This document shows positions 40,550 through 48,293 of a stretch of 48,389 nucleotides of DNA, piece by piece. Position numbers and translations under genes: made by a program. The stretch is from assembly GCA_900556605.1 (NCBI GenBank), contig USPC01000005.1, positions 1 through 48,389 of the forward strand, read 5' to 3'. The notes under the pieces are model-generated. The model was not told the origin of the DNA. It saw nothing but the letters and a program-made list of their open reading frames with translations, and made no database searches. This DNA comes from an uncultured Collinsella sp. (lineage in GTDB: Bacteria > Actinomycetota > Coriobacteriia > Coriobacteriales > Coriobacteriaceae). Positions within the stretch are counted from its first letter, which is position 1. The number at the start of each line of letters is the position of its first letter.

Positions 40550-41968
40550 ATGGCCCTCATCACTTCGTACCACGTCCCCGGCCTTTACGTCGAGGACCAC
40601 AGCATCGACGTCCCCCTTGACTGGCGCGGCCTGGAGCCGATGCTCCTGGCCGTCGGCAGCACCATGCGCCGCGGCGCTATGCCGGCACCCATCGCCGGCG
40701 CGCCCGAGAGCATCAAGCTCTTCTACCGCGTGGTTTGCGCGCCCGACCGCATCAACGACGATCTGCCACTGCTCCTGTTTTTGCAGGGCGGCCCCGGCGG
40801 CGAGAGCCCGCGTCCGCTGTCACCCACAAGCGACGGCTGGATCGAGGAGGCCGTCAAGCACTTCCGCGTGGTCCTTCCCGACCAGCGCGGCACCGGACGC
40901 AGTAGCTGCGTGGACGGACGCACGATCAAGGCACTGGGTGATCGCGCAACGGCCGCCGGCGCCGATACAGCACGCTCGCAGGCGGATTTCCTCAAGCGCC
41001 ATCTTGCCAGCTCCATCGTGCGCGATTTTGAGTACCTGCGCCTAGTGGGCTTTGGCGGCAAGCCCTGGGTTACGCTCGGCCAGAGCTACGGCGGCTTTTT
41101 GACGCTGAGCTATCTGTCGCTCTTCCCCGAGGGCGTGGCGGCAAGCTTTACTTGCGGCGGAATTCCCCACGTGCCGGCGAGCGCAAGCGAGGTCTACGCG
41201 CACACCTTCCCGCGCATGGCCGCCAAGACGCAGCAGTATTATGACCGCTACCCCGCCGACGTCGAGCGCGTGGCAGCCCTGGCCGATGCGCTCGAGGAAC
41301 AGAAGCCCGTGCTGCCCGACGGCTCGCCGATGACGGTCGAGCGCCTACAGCTCATGGGCAGCGACTTTGGCATGAAGCCGAGCTTTGAGCGCATGCATTG
41401 GATTATCGATCACGCTTTTGTTGATGGCGACGGCACGCTGACCTGCGACGCCTCGGTATCTGACAACTTTTTGATGCGCGCCTTCGAGCGCACCAACACG
41501 CGTACAAACCCGCTGTACTGGACGCTACAGGAGTTCATCTACGCCGACGGCGACACCATGCCCATTCGCTGGGCCGCGGCAGAGGAGAAGGCCCATCGTG
41601 CCGAGTTCGACACGCTCGCGCGCCCGCTCATGTTTACCGGCGAGGCCATGTTCCCGTGGATGTTCGAGCAGATGCCCGAGCTCAAGCCCTTCAAGCCCGC
41701 CATGGACCTGCTGATGGAAGACACCAGCTGGGACAAGATCTACGACCCGCAGCGACTGGCGTGCAACGAGGTGCCCCTGCAGGCCGCGGTGTATTTCGAC
41801 GACATGTACGTGGATTCGGGCCTGCAGCTTGATACGCTCAGCCGCGTGGGCAACTCGCATGCCTGGGTGACCAACGAGTTCGAGCACGACGGCCTGCACG
41901 GCAGCGTGGTATTCAAGCACCTCTTCGACGAGGCCCTCAACCGCGGAGACCTGCGCCGGATCTTCTAG
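40550..41968 (+). CDS. Alpha/beta hydrolase, proline iminopeptidase-like (peptidase family S33)
   Basis: The 472-residue protein has the oxyanion motif FLQGGPGGESPRP (HGGPG type), DQRGTGRSS and the nucleophile elbow GQSYGG with Ser179. A large helical cap lies between ~220 and ~380, and a C-terminal HxxG-like segment (RVGNSHAWVTNEFEHDGLHG) contains the candidate catalytic His. This layout is that of S33 prolyl aminopeptidases, which release N-terminal proline from peptides in the cytoplasm. Its position between proA and proB agrees with a proline-supply role. I chose ATG 40550 with GGAAG upstream. No signal peptide is present. Confidence 0.8.
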   Translation: MALITSYHVPGLYVEDHSIDVPLDWRGLEPMLLAVGSTMRRGAMPAPIAGAPESIKLFYRVVCAPDRINDDLPLLLFLQGGPGGESPRPLSPTSDGWIEEAVKHFRVVLPDQRGTGRSSCVDGRTIKALGDRATAAGADTARSQADFLKRHLASSIVRDFEYLRLVGFGGKPWVTLGQSYGGFLTLSYLSLFPEGVAASFTCGGIPHVPASASEVYAHTFPRMAAKTQQYYDRYPADVERVAALADALEEQKPVLPDGSPMTVERLQLMGSDFGMKPSFERMHWIIDHAFVDGDGTLTCDASVSDNFLMRAFERTNTRTNPLYWTLQEFIYADGDTMPIRWAAAEEKAHRAEFDTLARPLMFTGEAMFPWMFEQMPELKPFKPAMDLLMEDTSWDKIYDPQRLACNEVPLQAAVYFDDMYVDSGLQLDTLSRVGNSHAWVTNEFEHDGLHGSVVFKHLFDEALNRGDLRRIF

Positions 41969-41977
41969 CTAATGAGT

Positions 41978-42022
41978 GTCCCAAAGTGCCGGCACATAAG
42001 GAACGTCCCCAAGTGCCGGCAC
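41978..42022. repeat. Pair of 18-base direct repeats with a GTGCCGGCAC palindrome
   Basis: GTCCCAAAGTGCCGGCAC (41978-41995) and GTCCCCAAGTGCCGGCAC (42005-42022) differ at one base and start 27 bases apart. Each contains the perfect 10-base palindrome GTGCCGGCAC. They lie between the S33 gene and the following terminator. Confidence 0.7.
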
Positions 42023-42025
42023 GAA

Positions 42026-42068
42026 AAAGACAGCGCTGCGGGAAACGATCCGCAGCGCTGTCTTTCTT
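42026..42068. terminator. Bidirectional terminator between the S33 peptidase and proB
   Basis: AAAGACAGCGCTGCGG (42026-42041) pairs perfectly with CCGCAGCGCTGTCTTT (42050-42065) around GAAACGAT, with T-runs on both sides. It touches the proB stop codon. Confidence 0.9.
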
Positions 42069-43195
42069 TATGCAAATACGATCAAGTTATCCCTGTGTAT
42101 CGCCGGCTTCTCGGCCAGGTTAGCGAGCAGGCGGTTGCTGGCGATCTGGTCCTGACGGCGTCCGGCGGCGAGCTCCAACACGTCCGAATCGGCCTCGGCG
42201 ATACCGCGGGCGACGACCATACCGCTCGGATCGCACACATCGAGCACATCGCCCTCGGCAAACTGGCCATCGACCTCGCGAATACCCACCGCAAGCAAGG
42301 AAGAGCCACGGCTAACCAGCGCCTTCGCAGCACCATCATCAACCGTCACCGACCCATGTGCCTTGTCGCCCAGCGCGATCCACAGCTTGCGGGGTGCGAT
42401 GTCCAGACGCTCCGCCGGCGGATCGAACAGCGTGCCCACGCTCTCGCCGCGGGCGAGGCGCACGAGCGCATCGGGCTCCTCGCCCGAGCAAATCACGCTC
42501 TGAATGCCCGCCGTCATCAGGATGCGGCTCGCGCGGATCTTGGTAATCATGCCGCCCGTGCCCACCGATGTGGAAGAATCGCCCGCCGAGGCAATAATCT
42601 TGGCATCGATCTTATGCACGACAGGAACAAACTCGGCCGTGGGGTCCTCATGCGGATTGGCAGTATAGAGACCATCGATGTCCGAGAGCGTCACGCACAG
42701 ATCGGCAGATACCAGGCAGCTCACGAGCGCCGCCAGTGTGTCGTTGTCGCCAAACTTGATCTCGTCGACGGTAACGGTGTCGTTCTCGTTGACGACCGGC
42801 ACCACGCCCAGCTCCACCAGACGCAGCAGGGCGTCGCGCGCGTGCAGGTAGGACGTGCGGCGGGCCGTATCGTGGCGCGTGAGCAGCACGAGCGAGGTGA
42901 GCAGGTCGCGCGCATGAAACTCCTCGTCGTAGGCCGACGAGATGATGCACTGACCAGCCGAGGCGCAGGCCTGCAGGCTCGGCAGGTCGCCGACCGGCTT
43001 GCGGTCGAAGCCCAGCACGGGATAGCCACAGGCGATAGCACCCGAGCTCACCACGACCAGGCGCCAGCCGAGCTTGCGCAGGGCTGCGGCCTGATCGGCA
43101 AGCCCGCCGATAAAGGCGCGGTTGACCTTGCCGTCGGCGCCCACCACCGTGGACGAACCGATCTTTACCACCATCGTTTTATAAGAAGTCGTCAT
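42068..43195 (-). CDS. proB: Glutamate 5-kinase with PUA domain
   Basis: The 375-residue enzyme phosphorylates glutamate, the first and feedback-controlled step of proline synthesis. Visible blocks are MVVKIGSSTVVG, LVVVSSGAIACG, VVNENDTVTVDEIKFGDNDT, TLSDIDGLYTANP and GTGGMITKIRASRILM. A C-terminal PUA domain starts near residue 280 (GSVTVDDGAAKALVSRGSSL). ATG 43195 has only a weak ribosome binding site. The gene lies 80 bases after pncB on the same strand and may be co-transcribed with it. The separation from proA by an opposite-strand gene is unusual. Confidence 0.95.
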   Translation of the reverse strand: MTTSYKTMVVKIGSSTVVGADGKVNRAFIGGLADQAAALRKLGWRLVVVSSGAIACGYPVLGFDRKPVGDLPSLQACASAGQCIISSAYDEEFHARDLLTSLVLLTRHDTARRTSYLHARDALLRLVELGVVPVVNENDTVTVDEIKFGDNDTLAALVSCLVSADLCVTLSDIDGLYTANPHEDPTAEFVPVVHKIDAKIIASAGDSSTSVGTGGMITKIRASRILMTAGIQSVICSGEEPDALVRLARGESVGTLFDPPAERLDIAPRKLWIALGDKAHGSVTVDDGAAKALVSRGSSLLAVGIREVDGQFAEGDVLDVCDPSGMVVARGIAEADSDVLELAAGRRQDQIASNRLLANLAEKPAIHRDNLIVFA

Positions 43196-43275
43196 ACGTC
43201 AAACCAATCAACTGTTCAGCGAACCGGCGAGCTGGCGGCCGAGGGAACGCGATTCGCCCCTACCGCCCAAGTCCA

Positions 43276-44781
43276 TTAGTGAGCCCAGGGAAAGGCAGAA
43301 GCCGCGGCCATGTTCTTGCGCACGAGCTCGTCGCGCACCTGTGCCAGGCCCTGCTCCATGCCCACCACATAGGTCTGCGGGTACAGGAAGCGCTTGTAGA
43401 CCGGATCCAGATGGTCAAGCGCCCAGGCGCAACGCTCGCGTGCATCCTCGATACTCTCGCGCGGGACAGCAGCGCTGCCATCGCGCACGATCGGTACCAG
43501 CAGTTCGCGATACTCAAGCTCCGACACATCGGTCACCAGGGCGGCATCGTTCACGGCCACGAGGGTATTGCCGCGCGCGGCGCCCTCCCCCGCCAGATGG
43601 TCCTCGTCATAGATCATGTCGCAGATCGGGCCGCCAAAGCCGTCGTAATAGCGGCGCACGCGCTGCACGCCCGGGATCGTGCGCTTGTAGGGCTGCTCGG
43701 AGAGCTTAACCACCGGCGTCCAAGGGTCCGCCTCGCTCGCACGGCGGGCGGAAAGCTTGTACACGCCGCCCAGCGCCGGCTGGTCATAGCAGGTCGCGAG
43801 CTTGGTACCCACGCCAAAGCTATCGATGGGCGCACCCTGGTCGAGCAGCGACTGGATCGTGTACTCGTCCAGGTCGTTAGACACCGAGATCCCCACATAG
43901 GGCAGGCCCTCGGCATCAAAACGGCCGCGAACATACTTGGAGAGCTTGGCAAGGTCGCCCGAGTCGATGCGAATAGCCGACAGGCGCTCGCCCGCCGCCT
44001 CCATCTCCTTGGCAACCGTAATGGCATGCTCGCAGCCCTCACGCACATCGTAGGTGTCGATGAGCAGCGTGCAGTTCTTGGGGCTCGACTTGGCAAAGGC
44101 ACGGAAGGCCTCGAGCTCGGAGTCGAAGCTCATCACCCAGCTGTGCGCATGCGTGCCAAAGACGGGAATACCGTAGCGGCGACCGGCGAGCACATTGGAC
44201 GTAGAGGAACAGCCGGCAACGTAGCTCGCGCGAGCGACGGCCAGGCCGCCATCGGGGCCTTGAGCGCGGCGCAGGCCAAACTCGGCCACGGGACGGCCGT
44301 CCGCCGCCAGCACCACGCGCGCCGTCTTGGTGGCAACAAGTGTCTGGAAGCCGACGATGTTGAGCAGCGCTGTCTCGAGCAGCTGGCACTCCAGCGCGGG
44401 GCCGGTGACGCGCACCATGGGCTCGCGTGGAAAGACGAGCTCGCCCTCGGGGACGGCGTCGATGTTTACATGCGCACGAAAATCGCGCAGGTAATCAAGG
44501 AATCCAGGCTTGAACATCGCGCCGCCGGCCGGGGCCTGGAGCGAGGCGAGGTAGTCGATGTCCTCGGGCGTAAAGCGCAGGTTCTCGACCAGCTCGGGCA
44601 GCTCGGCGGTACCGCACATGACGGCGTAGGCGCTACCAAAGGGATGGTCGCGGTAAAACGCGGTAAAACAACCCTGCTCATTGGCCTTGCCGCTCTCCCA
44701 CAGGCCCTGGGCCATAGTGAGCTCGTACAAATCGGTGAGCATTGCAATGTCGGTGGGATGCGAGATGTCGGTCAAAGCCAT
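43276..44781 (-). CDS. pncB: Nicotinate phosphoribosyltransferase
   Basis: The 501-residue enzyme makes nicotinate mononucleotide from nicotinate and PRPP, the salvage route to NAD. It starts MLTDLYELTMAQGLWESGKA. EFGLRRAQGPDGGLAVARAS, GTHAHSWVMSFDSELEAFRA, IRIDSGDLAKLSKYVR and VGTKLATCYDQPALGGVYKL are the family blocks that bind substrate and PRPP, with the conserved His in GTHAHSW. GAAAGG lies 10 bases before ATG 44781. It is followed by proB after 80 bases and preceded by a small membrane protein gene. I see no NAD-related riboswitch in its short leader. Confidence 0.93.
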   Translation of the reverse strand: MALTDISHPTDIAMLTDLYELTMAQGLWESGKANEQGCFTAFYRDHPFGSAYAVMCGTAELPELVENLRFTPEDIDYLASLQAPAGGAMFKPGFLDYLRDFRAHVNIDAVPEGELVFPREPMVRVTGPALECQLLETALLNIVGFQTLVATKTARVVLAADGRPVAEFGLRRAQGPDGGLAVARASYVAGCSSTSNVLAGRRYGIPVFGTHAHSWVMSFDSELEAFRAFAKSSPKNCTLLIDTYDVREGCEHAITVAKEMEAAGERLSAIRIDSGDLAKLSKYVRGRFDAEGLPYVGISVSNDLDEYTIQSLLDQGAPIDSFGVGTKLATCYDQPALGGVYKLSARRASEADPWTPVVKLSEQPYKRTIPGVQRVRRYYDGFGGPICDMIYDEDHLAGEGAARGNTLVAVNDAALVTDVSELEYRELLVPIVRDGSAAVPRESIEDARERCAWALDHLDPVYKRFLYPQTYVVGMEQGLAQVRDELVRKNMAAASAFPWAH

Positions 44782-44865
44782 GGGGCGACCTTTCGGATGC
44801 GTTGTGCAGAAGTTGAGGGTTGGACAAGGACAGAGTGTTCAGGCATGGCGCCCAGCGCGAACAGA

Positions 44866-45342
44866 TTAGTGCAGGCCCATGCTGCCCGTGATCGTGTAGA
44901 CCATAAAGACGATAAACGCGATGAGGGCGAGCACGATGATGATCTTTTGAGCCGGAGCCATACCGGGGATCTCATTCTCGCCCGCAGGCTCCTTGGAGGT
45001 GACCATGCGCTGGGCAAAGGTCATCTCGTCACGGCTCGGCGTGGGCTCGGCGGGCTTGGGGCGGGCGGCCTTTTTAGGCTGAGGTTTGGGCGCGGCAGGC
45101 GCAGGCTTCGCGGCGGCGGGCCTGGGCGCGGGCGCGGGCTTGGGTGCGGGCACGGGCTTGCGCTCGGATGCGGCGTTCGCGGCGGCCTCCTCGGCCTTCG
45201 CACGCTCGGCACGCAGGGCAGCCAGCTCCTCACGCTCGCGACGGGCCTCTTCCCGAGCCTCGCGGCGGGCCTTCTCAGCGCGGAGCTCTTCCAACTCGGC
45301 GCGCTCCTCGTCGGACAATGGTTGGGACTCAAGCTCGGCCAT
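44866..45342 (-). CDS. Small membrane protein with charged coiled coil and Pro/Ala linker
   Basis: The 158-residue product has three parts: a highly charged helix (residues ~1-60, repeated EELRAEKARREAREEARRER), a Pro/Ala/Lys-rich linker (~60-110) and a single C-terminal membrane segment (AQKIIIVLALIAFIVFMVYT) with a very short tail. This tail-anchored shape would leave the coiled coil in the cytoplasm. I do not recognise the family; function unknown. I chose ATG 45342 with AAAGGG upstream. A terminator and tRNA-Ala lie directly upstream on the same strand, so most expression may depend on read-through or a promoter I cannot see. Confidence 0.6.
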   Translation of the reverse strand: MAELESQPLSDEERAELEELRAEKARREAREEARREREELAALRAERAKAEEAAANAASERKPVPAPKPAPAPRPAAAKPAPAAPKPQPKKAARPKPAEPTPSRDEMTFAQRMVTSKEPAGENEIPGMAPAQKIIIVLALIAFIVFMVYTITGSMGLH

Positions 45343-45360
45343 GGTATAGCCCTTTCTTTT

Positions 45361-45392
45361 AAAAAAAGCCGCCGACACAATGTCAGCGGCTT
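45361..45392 (-). terminator. Terminator downstream of tRNA-Ala, overlapping the leader of the next gene
   Basis: On the minus strand AAGCCGCTGACA-TTG-TGTCGGCGGCTT (one G-U pair) is followed by seven T residues. Its T-run ends only about 20 bases before the start codon at 45342. Confidence 0.8.
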
Positions 45393-45406
45393 ATCAAATC
45401 CAAGGG

Positions 45407-45479
45407 TGGAGACGAAGGGAGTCGAACCCTCGGCCTCTGCCATGCGACGGCAGCGCTCTCCCAACTGAGCTACGTCCCC
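45407..45479 (-). tRNA. tRNA-Ala (anticodon CGC)
   Basis: The 73-base cloverleaf starts GGGGACGTAGCTCAGTTGG. The anticodon loop GTCGCAT lies on a CTGCC/GGCAG stem, and the T arm contains GGTTCGACTCC. The acceptor pairs GGGGACG with CGTCTCC, including one G-U. The discriminator is A and CCA is not encoded. Confidence 0.95.
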
Positions 45480-45629
45480 AGGACAAGTCGATATTTTACC
45501 TACGACTCGCCAACTGTCAACGCCCAATAACCAGTCTTTTTGGGGCGCGGCTATTTTGGCAACTTTTCGAACAGGCGATCCGCTCGATGATTTTTTATCC
45601 CCGTCCCAGAAAAATCATCGACGAACGCA

Positions 45630-46568
45630 CTACTTTGCGCTGGTAAGAACACCGGTGGTGTCGAAGGCCGGGGTGAAGCTCTCGTCTACCGCGCCGCCCT
45701 CTTGCCAGAACATCGTCGTAAAACCCAGGTCGTCGGCATGGTCGAGCACCTGCTCGTACTCCTCACGCGTCACGGCGCGTGCCAGGTCGCCGCCCTGCTC
45801 GCGCATGAGCGCATTGGGCGTGTACTGGTTCATAACCGAGATCGGCACGTCGCCCACCGTCTGCCACACCAGGTCCAGCACGCGACACGAATCGTCTGCA
45901 TGCCCCGGAAGCACCAGGTGACGCACGATCATGCCACGCTTCATAAGCCCGTCCTCGTCCACCAACTCTCCCCCGCGGCGCTCGATCTCGCGCGCCATCT
46001 GGGCCAGACCCGACACGGCCACACGCGGGTAATCCTTTATATGGGAGAGCGACTGCGCAAGCCCGGCATCGGCATATTTAAAGTCGGTGAGCCACACATC
46101 GACCAGGTCGCCCAGCGCCGCCACGGCACTCGCGCGCTCGTAACCACTCGTGTTGTAGACGATTGGGATAACCAGTCCGCGCGCCCGTGCCGCGGCAATC
46201 GCGGCAGGCAACAGGTGCGCATAGTGCGTCGCCGTCACCAAATTGATGTTGTTGGCACCCTGGTCCTGCAGTTCCAGCATAATCTCGACCAGGCGCTCAG
46301 GCGAAATCTCAAGGCCAAAATTGCCGGTCGAGATCTCGTGGTTCTGGCAGTAGATACATTTGAGCGAGCAGCCGCTAAAGAAGATCGTGCCCGAACCGGC
46401 CTCGCCCGAGATAGGCGGCTCCTCCCATATATGAAGCGCGGCGCGGGCCACCTTGAGCGTGTCGTTAGCACCGCAGACGCCGTGCGCGCCCTCATCGCGC
46501 GCCGCACCGCAACGGCGCGGACACAAATGGCAGGCGGGCGAAAAAAGTTCGGTCAACGACGTCGGCAT
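45630..46568 (-). CDS. Radical SAM enzyme related to pyruvate formate-lyase activating enzymes (PflX-like)
   Basis: The 312-residue protein has an N-terminal cysteine group (CHLCPRRCG; GVCG) and the radical SAM cluster motif C-x3-C-x2-C in FFSGCSLKCIYCQNHEIS. Radical-SAM barrel segments follow (NINLVTATHYAHLLPAAIA; VDVWLTDFKYAD; VRHLVLPGH). This is the COG1313/PflX type, distantly related to activators of glycyl-radical enzymes; its true substrate is not established. No formate-lyase gene is adjacent. I chose ATG 46568, 9 bases after GGAG; a TTG fifteen bases upstream is the alternative. The leading cysteines may hold an auxiliary Fe-S cluster. Confidence 0.8.
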   Translation of the reverse strand: MPTSLTELFSPACHLCPRRCGAARDEGAHGVCGANDTLKVARAALHIWEEPPISGEAGSGTIFFSGCSLKCIYCQNHEISTGNFGLEISPERLVEIMLELQDQGANNINLVTATHYAHLLPAAIAAARARGLVIPIVYNTSGYERASAVAALGDLVDVWLTDFKYADAGLAQSLSHIKDYPRVAVSGLAQMAREIERRGGELVDEDGLMKRGMIVRHLVLPGHADDSCRVLDLVWQTVGDVPISVMNQYTPNALMREQGGDLARAVTREEYEQVLDHADDLGFTTMFWQEGGAVDESFTPAFDTTGVLTSAK

Positions 46569-46705
46569 AAAACCATGCTCCAAAACAACGATTCAGCAGC
46601 TCAAACGTAAAGGGATCAACCCCACAGACGGCTCGAGCCCAAGGCGCCGTAATCGTCCGACACGATTTTTGTAATGTCAAGACTGGAATCGATAAAGTGC
46701 CGCTT

Positions 46706-46711
46706 TATGAT
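46706..46711 (+). promoter_or_regulatory. -10 element of the 6S-like RNA
   Basis: TATGAT lies 7 bases before the predicted RNA 5' end at about 46718. A good -35 is not evident (the 17-base position reads CTGGAA). Confidence 0.45.
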
Positions 46712-46717
46712 GTAGGT

Positions 46718-46888
46718 ATTCCGCCCCCCGCGGAGCAACTGGGTGAACCGTCGCGTTTATTTAGGGAGCCCACACAGTCGTACCTAGTACAGGTATCCTT
46801 CGTTGTTAAGGACGCTGGAACAGTCGATGAGGGCACCCACCTGTTTTAGGTGGGTTCATTTTCGTAACGTGGGGGGTGGTTTTCTTTT
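46718..46888 (+). ncRNA. ssrS: Structured RNA, probable 6S RNA
   Basis: A terminal stem joins CCGCCCCCCGCG (46721-46732) to CGTGGGGGGTGG (46868-46879): 12 pairs, two of them G-U, with no gap. A T-rich tail (TTTTCTTTT) follows. Inside are TCCTT-cgttgtt-AAGGA near the apex and a 3'-side hairpin CCCACCT-gtttt-AGGTGGG, which resembles the 3' central-bubble hairpin of 6S RNA. The length (~170 bases), rod-like closure and -10 box at the right distance agree with 6S RNA, which mimics an open promoter and binds housekeeping RNA polymerase. No protein frame covers it. SRP RNA, tmRNA and RNase P signatures are absent. Confidence 0.6.
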
Positions 46889-47093
46889 GCCGAAAATCAC
46901 CATTACAGTCCATATGGATCCCCGCCGGCATCCCGACAAGCCATCGACAACATCCCAATATCTGGTAAGCGCGTGATTATCGCTGCGTGCAATTCCATGC
47001 ACCCCCCTTGGTCGAGTATTATGGTTCAGCTATGCCCTTTGCGCATGGCGTTCTTCTGACCTTTTCCTTCGACGCTTGGCGGTTTTTAGATTC
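46889..47093. other. Leader region of the WecA/TagO-like gene
   Basis: No gene or RNA was recognised in these bases. TATTAT at 47017-47022 is a possible -10, but no matching -35 was found. Confidence 0.3.
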
Positions 47094-48293
47094 ATGGCTT
47101 CATCCCCGAGCTACATACCGTACCTATGCGTGGCAGCGGCGGCCTTTATCACGACCTTCCTCGCGGTGCCCCTGGTCAAGCGCTTGGCAATTAAGCTCGA
47201 TGCCGTCGACTATCCTTCTAAGCGCCGCATCAACACCAAGCCCATCCCACGTTTGGGCGGAGCGGCGGTGTTTTTGGGCCTGGTCGTTGCCTGCATTGTG
47301 CAAATCCTAGGCACCTGGTACCTAGGCTGGCCACCCGTCCTGGTGCCGCACCCGCGCCTTCACATTAGCTATCCCATGCTGGCGCTCTCCTTTACCGTCA
47401 TCTTTGCGACCGGCGCTATCGACGACGTCTTCCAGCTCACGCCCAAGCAAAAGCTGGCCGGACAAGTCCTCGCCGCGCTTATCGCCTGTATCGGCGGCCT
47501 AAAAATCGGCGTCATCGTCAACCCGTTTGCCCCCGGCGAGATCATGCTCGGATGGCTCGTCTACCCCATCACCGTGATCTATCTGGTGGCATTCACCAAC
47601 ATCATTAACCTCATCGACGGCCTCGACGGCTTGGCCACGGGCATCTGCGGCATCGCGTCATTCACCATGTTCTCGATGGCCGTGCTCTCGGGCCGCATCG
47701 ACGCCGCCGCGCTCTCTATTGCGCTCTTTGGCGCCTGTCTAGCCTTTTTGCACTACAACTTCAACCCCGCAAGCATCTTCTTGGGCGACTCGGGGTCGCT
47801 GCTGCTGGGCTTTGCGCTGGGCTCCATCTCGCTGCTCAACGTGAGCCGCACCGCCGCACTCACCTCGCTTATCATCCCGCTCATCGTTGCCGGCGTGCCC
47901 ATCATCGACACGTTTAGCGCCATTGTGCGCCGCAAGCGCGCCCACATTAGCATCGGGCAGGCCGACAAGGGCCACATCCACCACCGCCTGATCCAAGAAG
48001 GCTACAACCAAAAACAGGCCGTGCTGCTCATCTATGCCTGGTGCATCATGCTTTCGGCCGGCGCCGCCGCGATTAACCAGGTCGAGGTGCCCATGCGCGT
48101 GCCCATCTTTACCGTGCTCGCCATTGGCTCGGCGGCCTTTGCCAAGCATCTACATCTGTTTGAGCCCGTGCTGCGCCACCATTACAACAAGCGCACGCAC
48201 GAGGACGAGCTCGTCACCCCCGACGACCCCGCCTTTAAGCAGGAGGAGCAGGCAGCCGAGGAGCGCAAAGAAGAGCGCCACCACAAGCTCTAG
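47094..48293 (+). CDS. Undecaprenyl-phosphate sugar-1-phosphate transferase (WecA/TagO/MraY family)
   Basis: The 399-residue membrane protein has about ten hydrophobic segments and the family motifs in order: KRRINTKPIPRLGGAAVFLG, the acidic pair in GAIDDVFQLTPKQKLAGQ, FTNIINLIDGLDGLATG, the catalytic-site NFNPASIFLGDSGSLLLGF and the cytoplasmic HIHHRL loop. It transfers a sugar-1-phosphate (usually GlcNAc) from UDP-sugar to undecaprenyl phosphate, the first step of teichoic acid or other surface-glycan assembly. The HIHHRL loop separates the WecA/TagO branch from MraY. ATG 47094 and TTG 47076 are both possible starts; neither has a clear ribosome binding site. The C-terminus is a charged tail (EEQAAEERKEERHHK). 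Confidence 0.88.
   Translation: MASSPSYIPYLCVAAAAFITTFLAVPLVKRLAIKLDAVDYPSKRRINTKPIPRLGGAAVFLGLVVACIVQILGTWYLGWPPVLVPHPRLHISYPMLALSFTVIFATGAIDDVFQLTPKQKLAGQVLAALIACIGGLKIGVIVNPFAPGEIMLGWLVYPITVIYLVAFTNIINLIDGLDGLATGICGIASFTMFSMAVLSGRIDAAALSIALFGACLAFLHYNFNPASIFLGDSGSLLLGFALGSISLLNVSRTAALTSLIIPLIVAGVPIIDTFSAIVRRKRAHISIGQADKGHIHHRLIQEGYNQKQAVLLIYAWCIMLSAGAAAINQVEVPMRVPIFTVLAIGSAAFAKHLHLFEPVLRHHYNKRTHEDELVTPDDPAFKQEEQAAEERKEERHHKL

Noticed and set aside
39127..40620. 497-codon plus-strand frame opposite proA
   Set aside because: It is antisense to an unmistakable proA, and its end runs into the S33 gene in another frame.
43279..45468. 729-codon plus-strand open frame across pncB and the small membrane protein gene
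   Set aside because: It runs antisense to a certain pncB and even crosses tRNA-Ala; the composition is that of a shadow frame.
46718..46888. SRP RNA, tmRNA or RNase P RNA
   Set aside because: The SRP GGTCAGG/GGAAGGAAGCAGCC core, the tmRNA tRNA-like ends and the RNase P conserved boxes are all absent; 6S RNA fits better.
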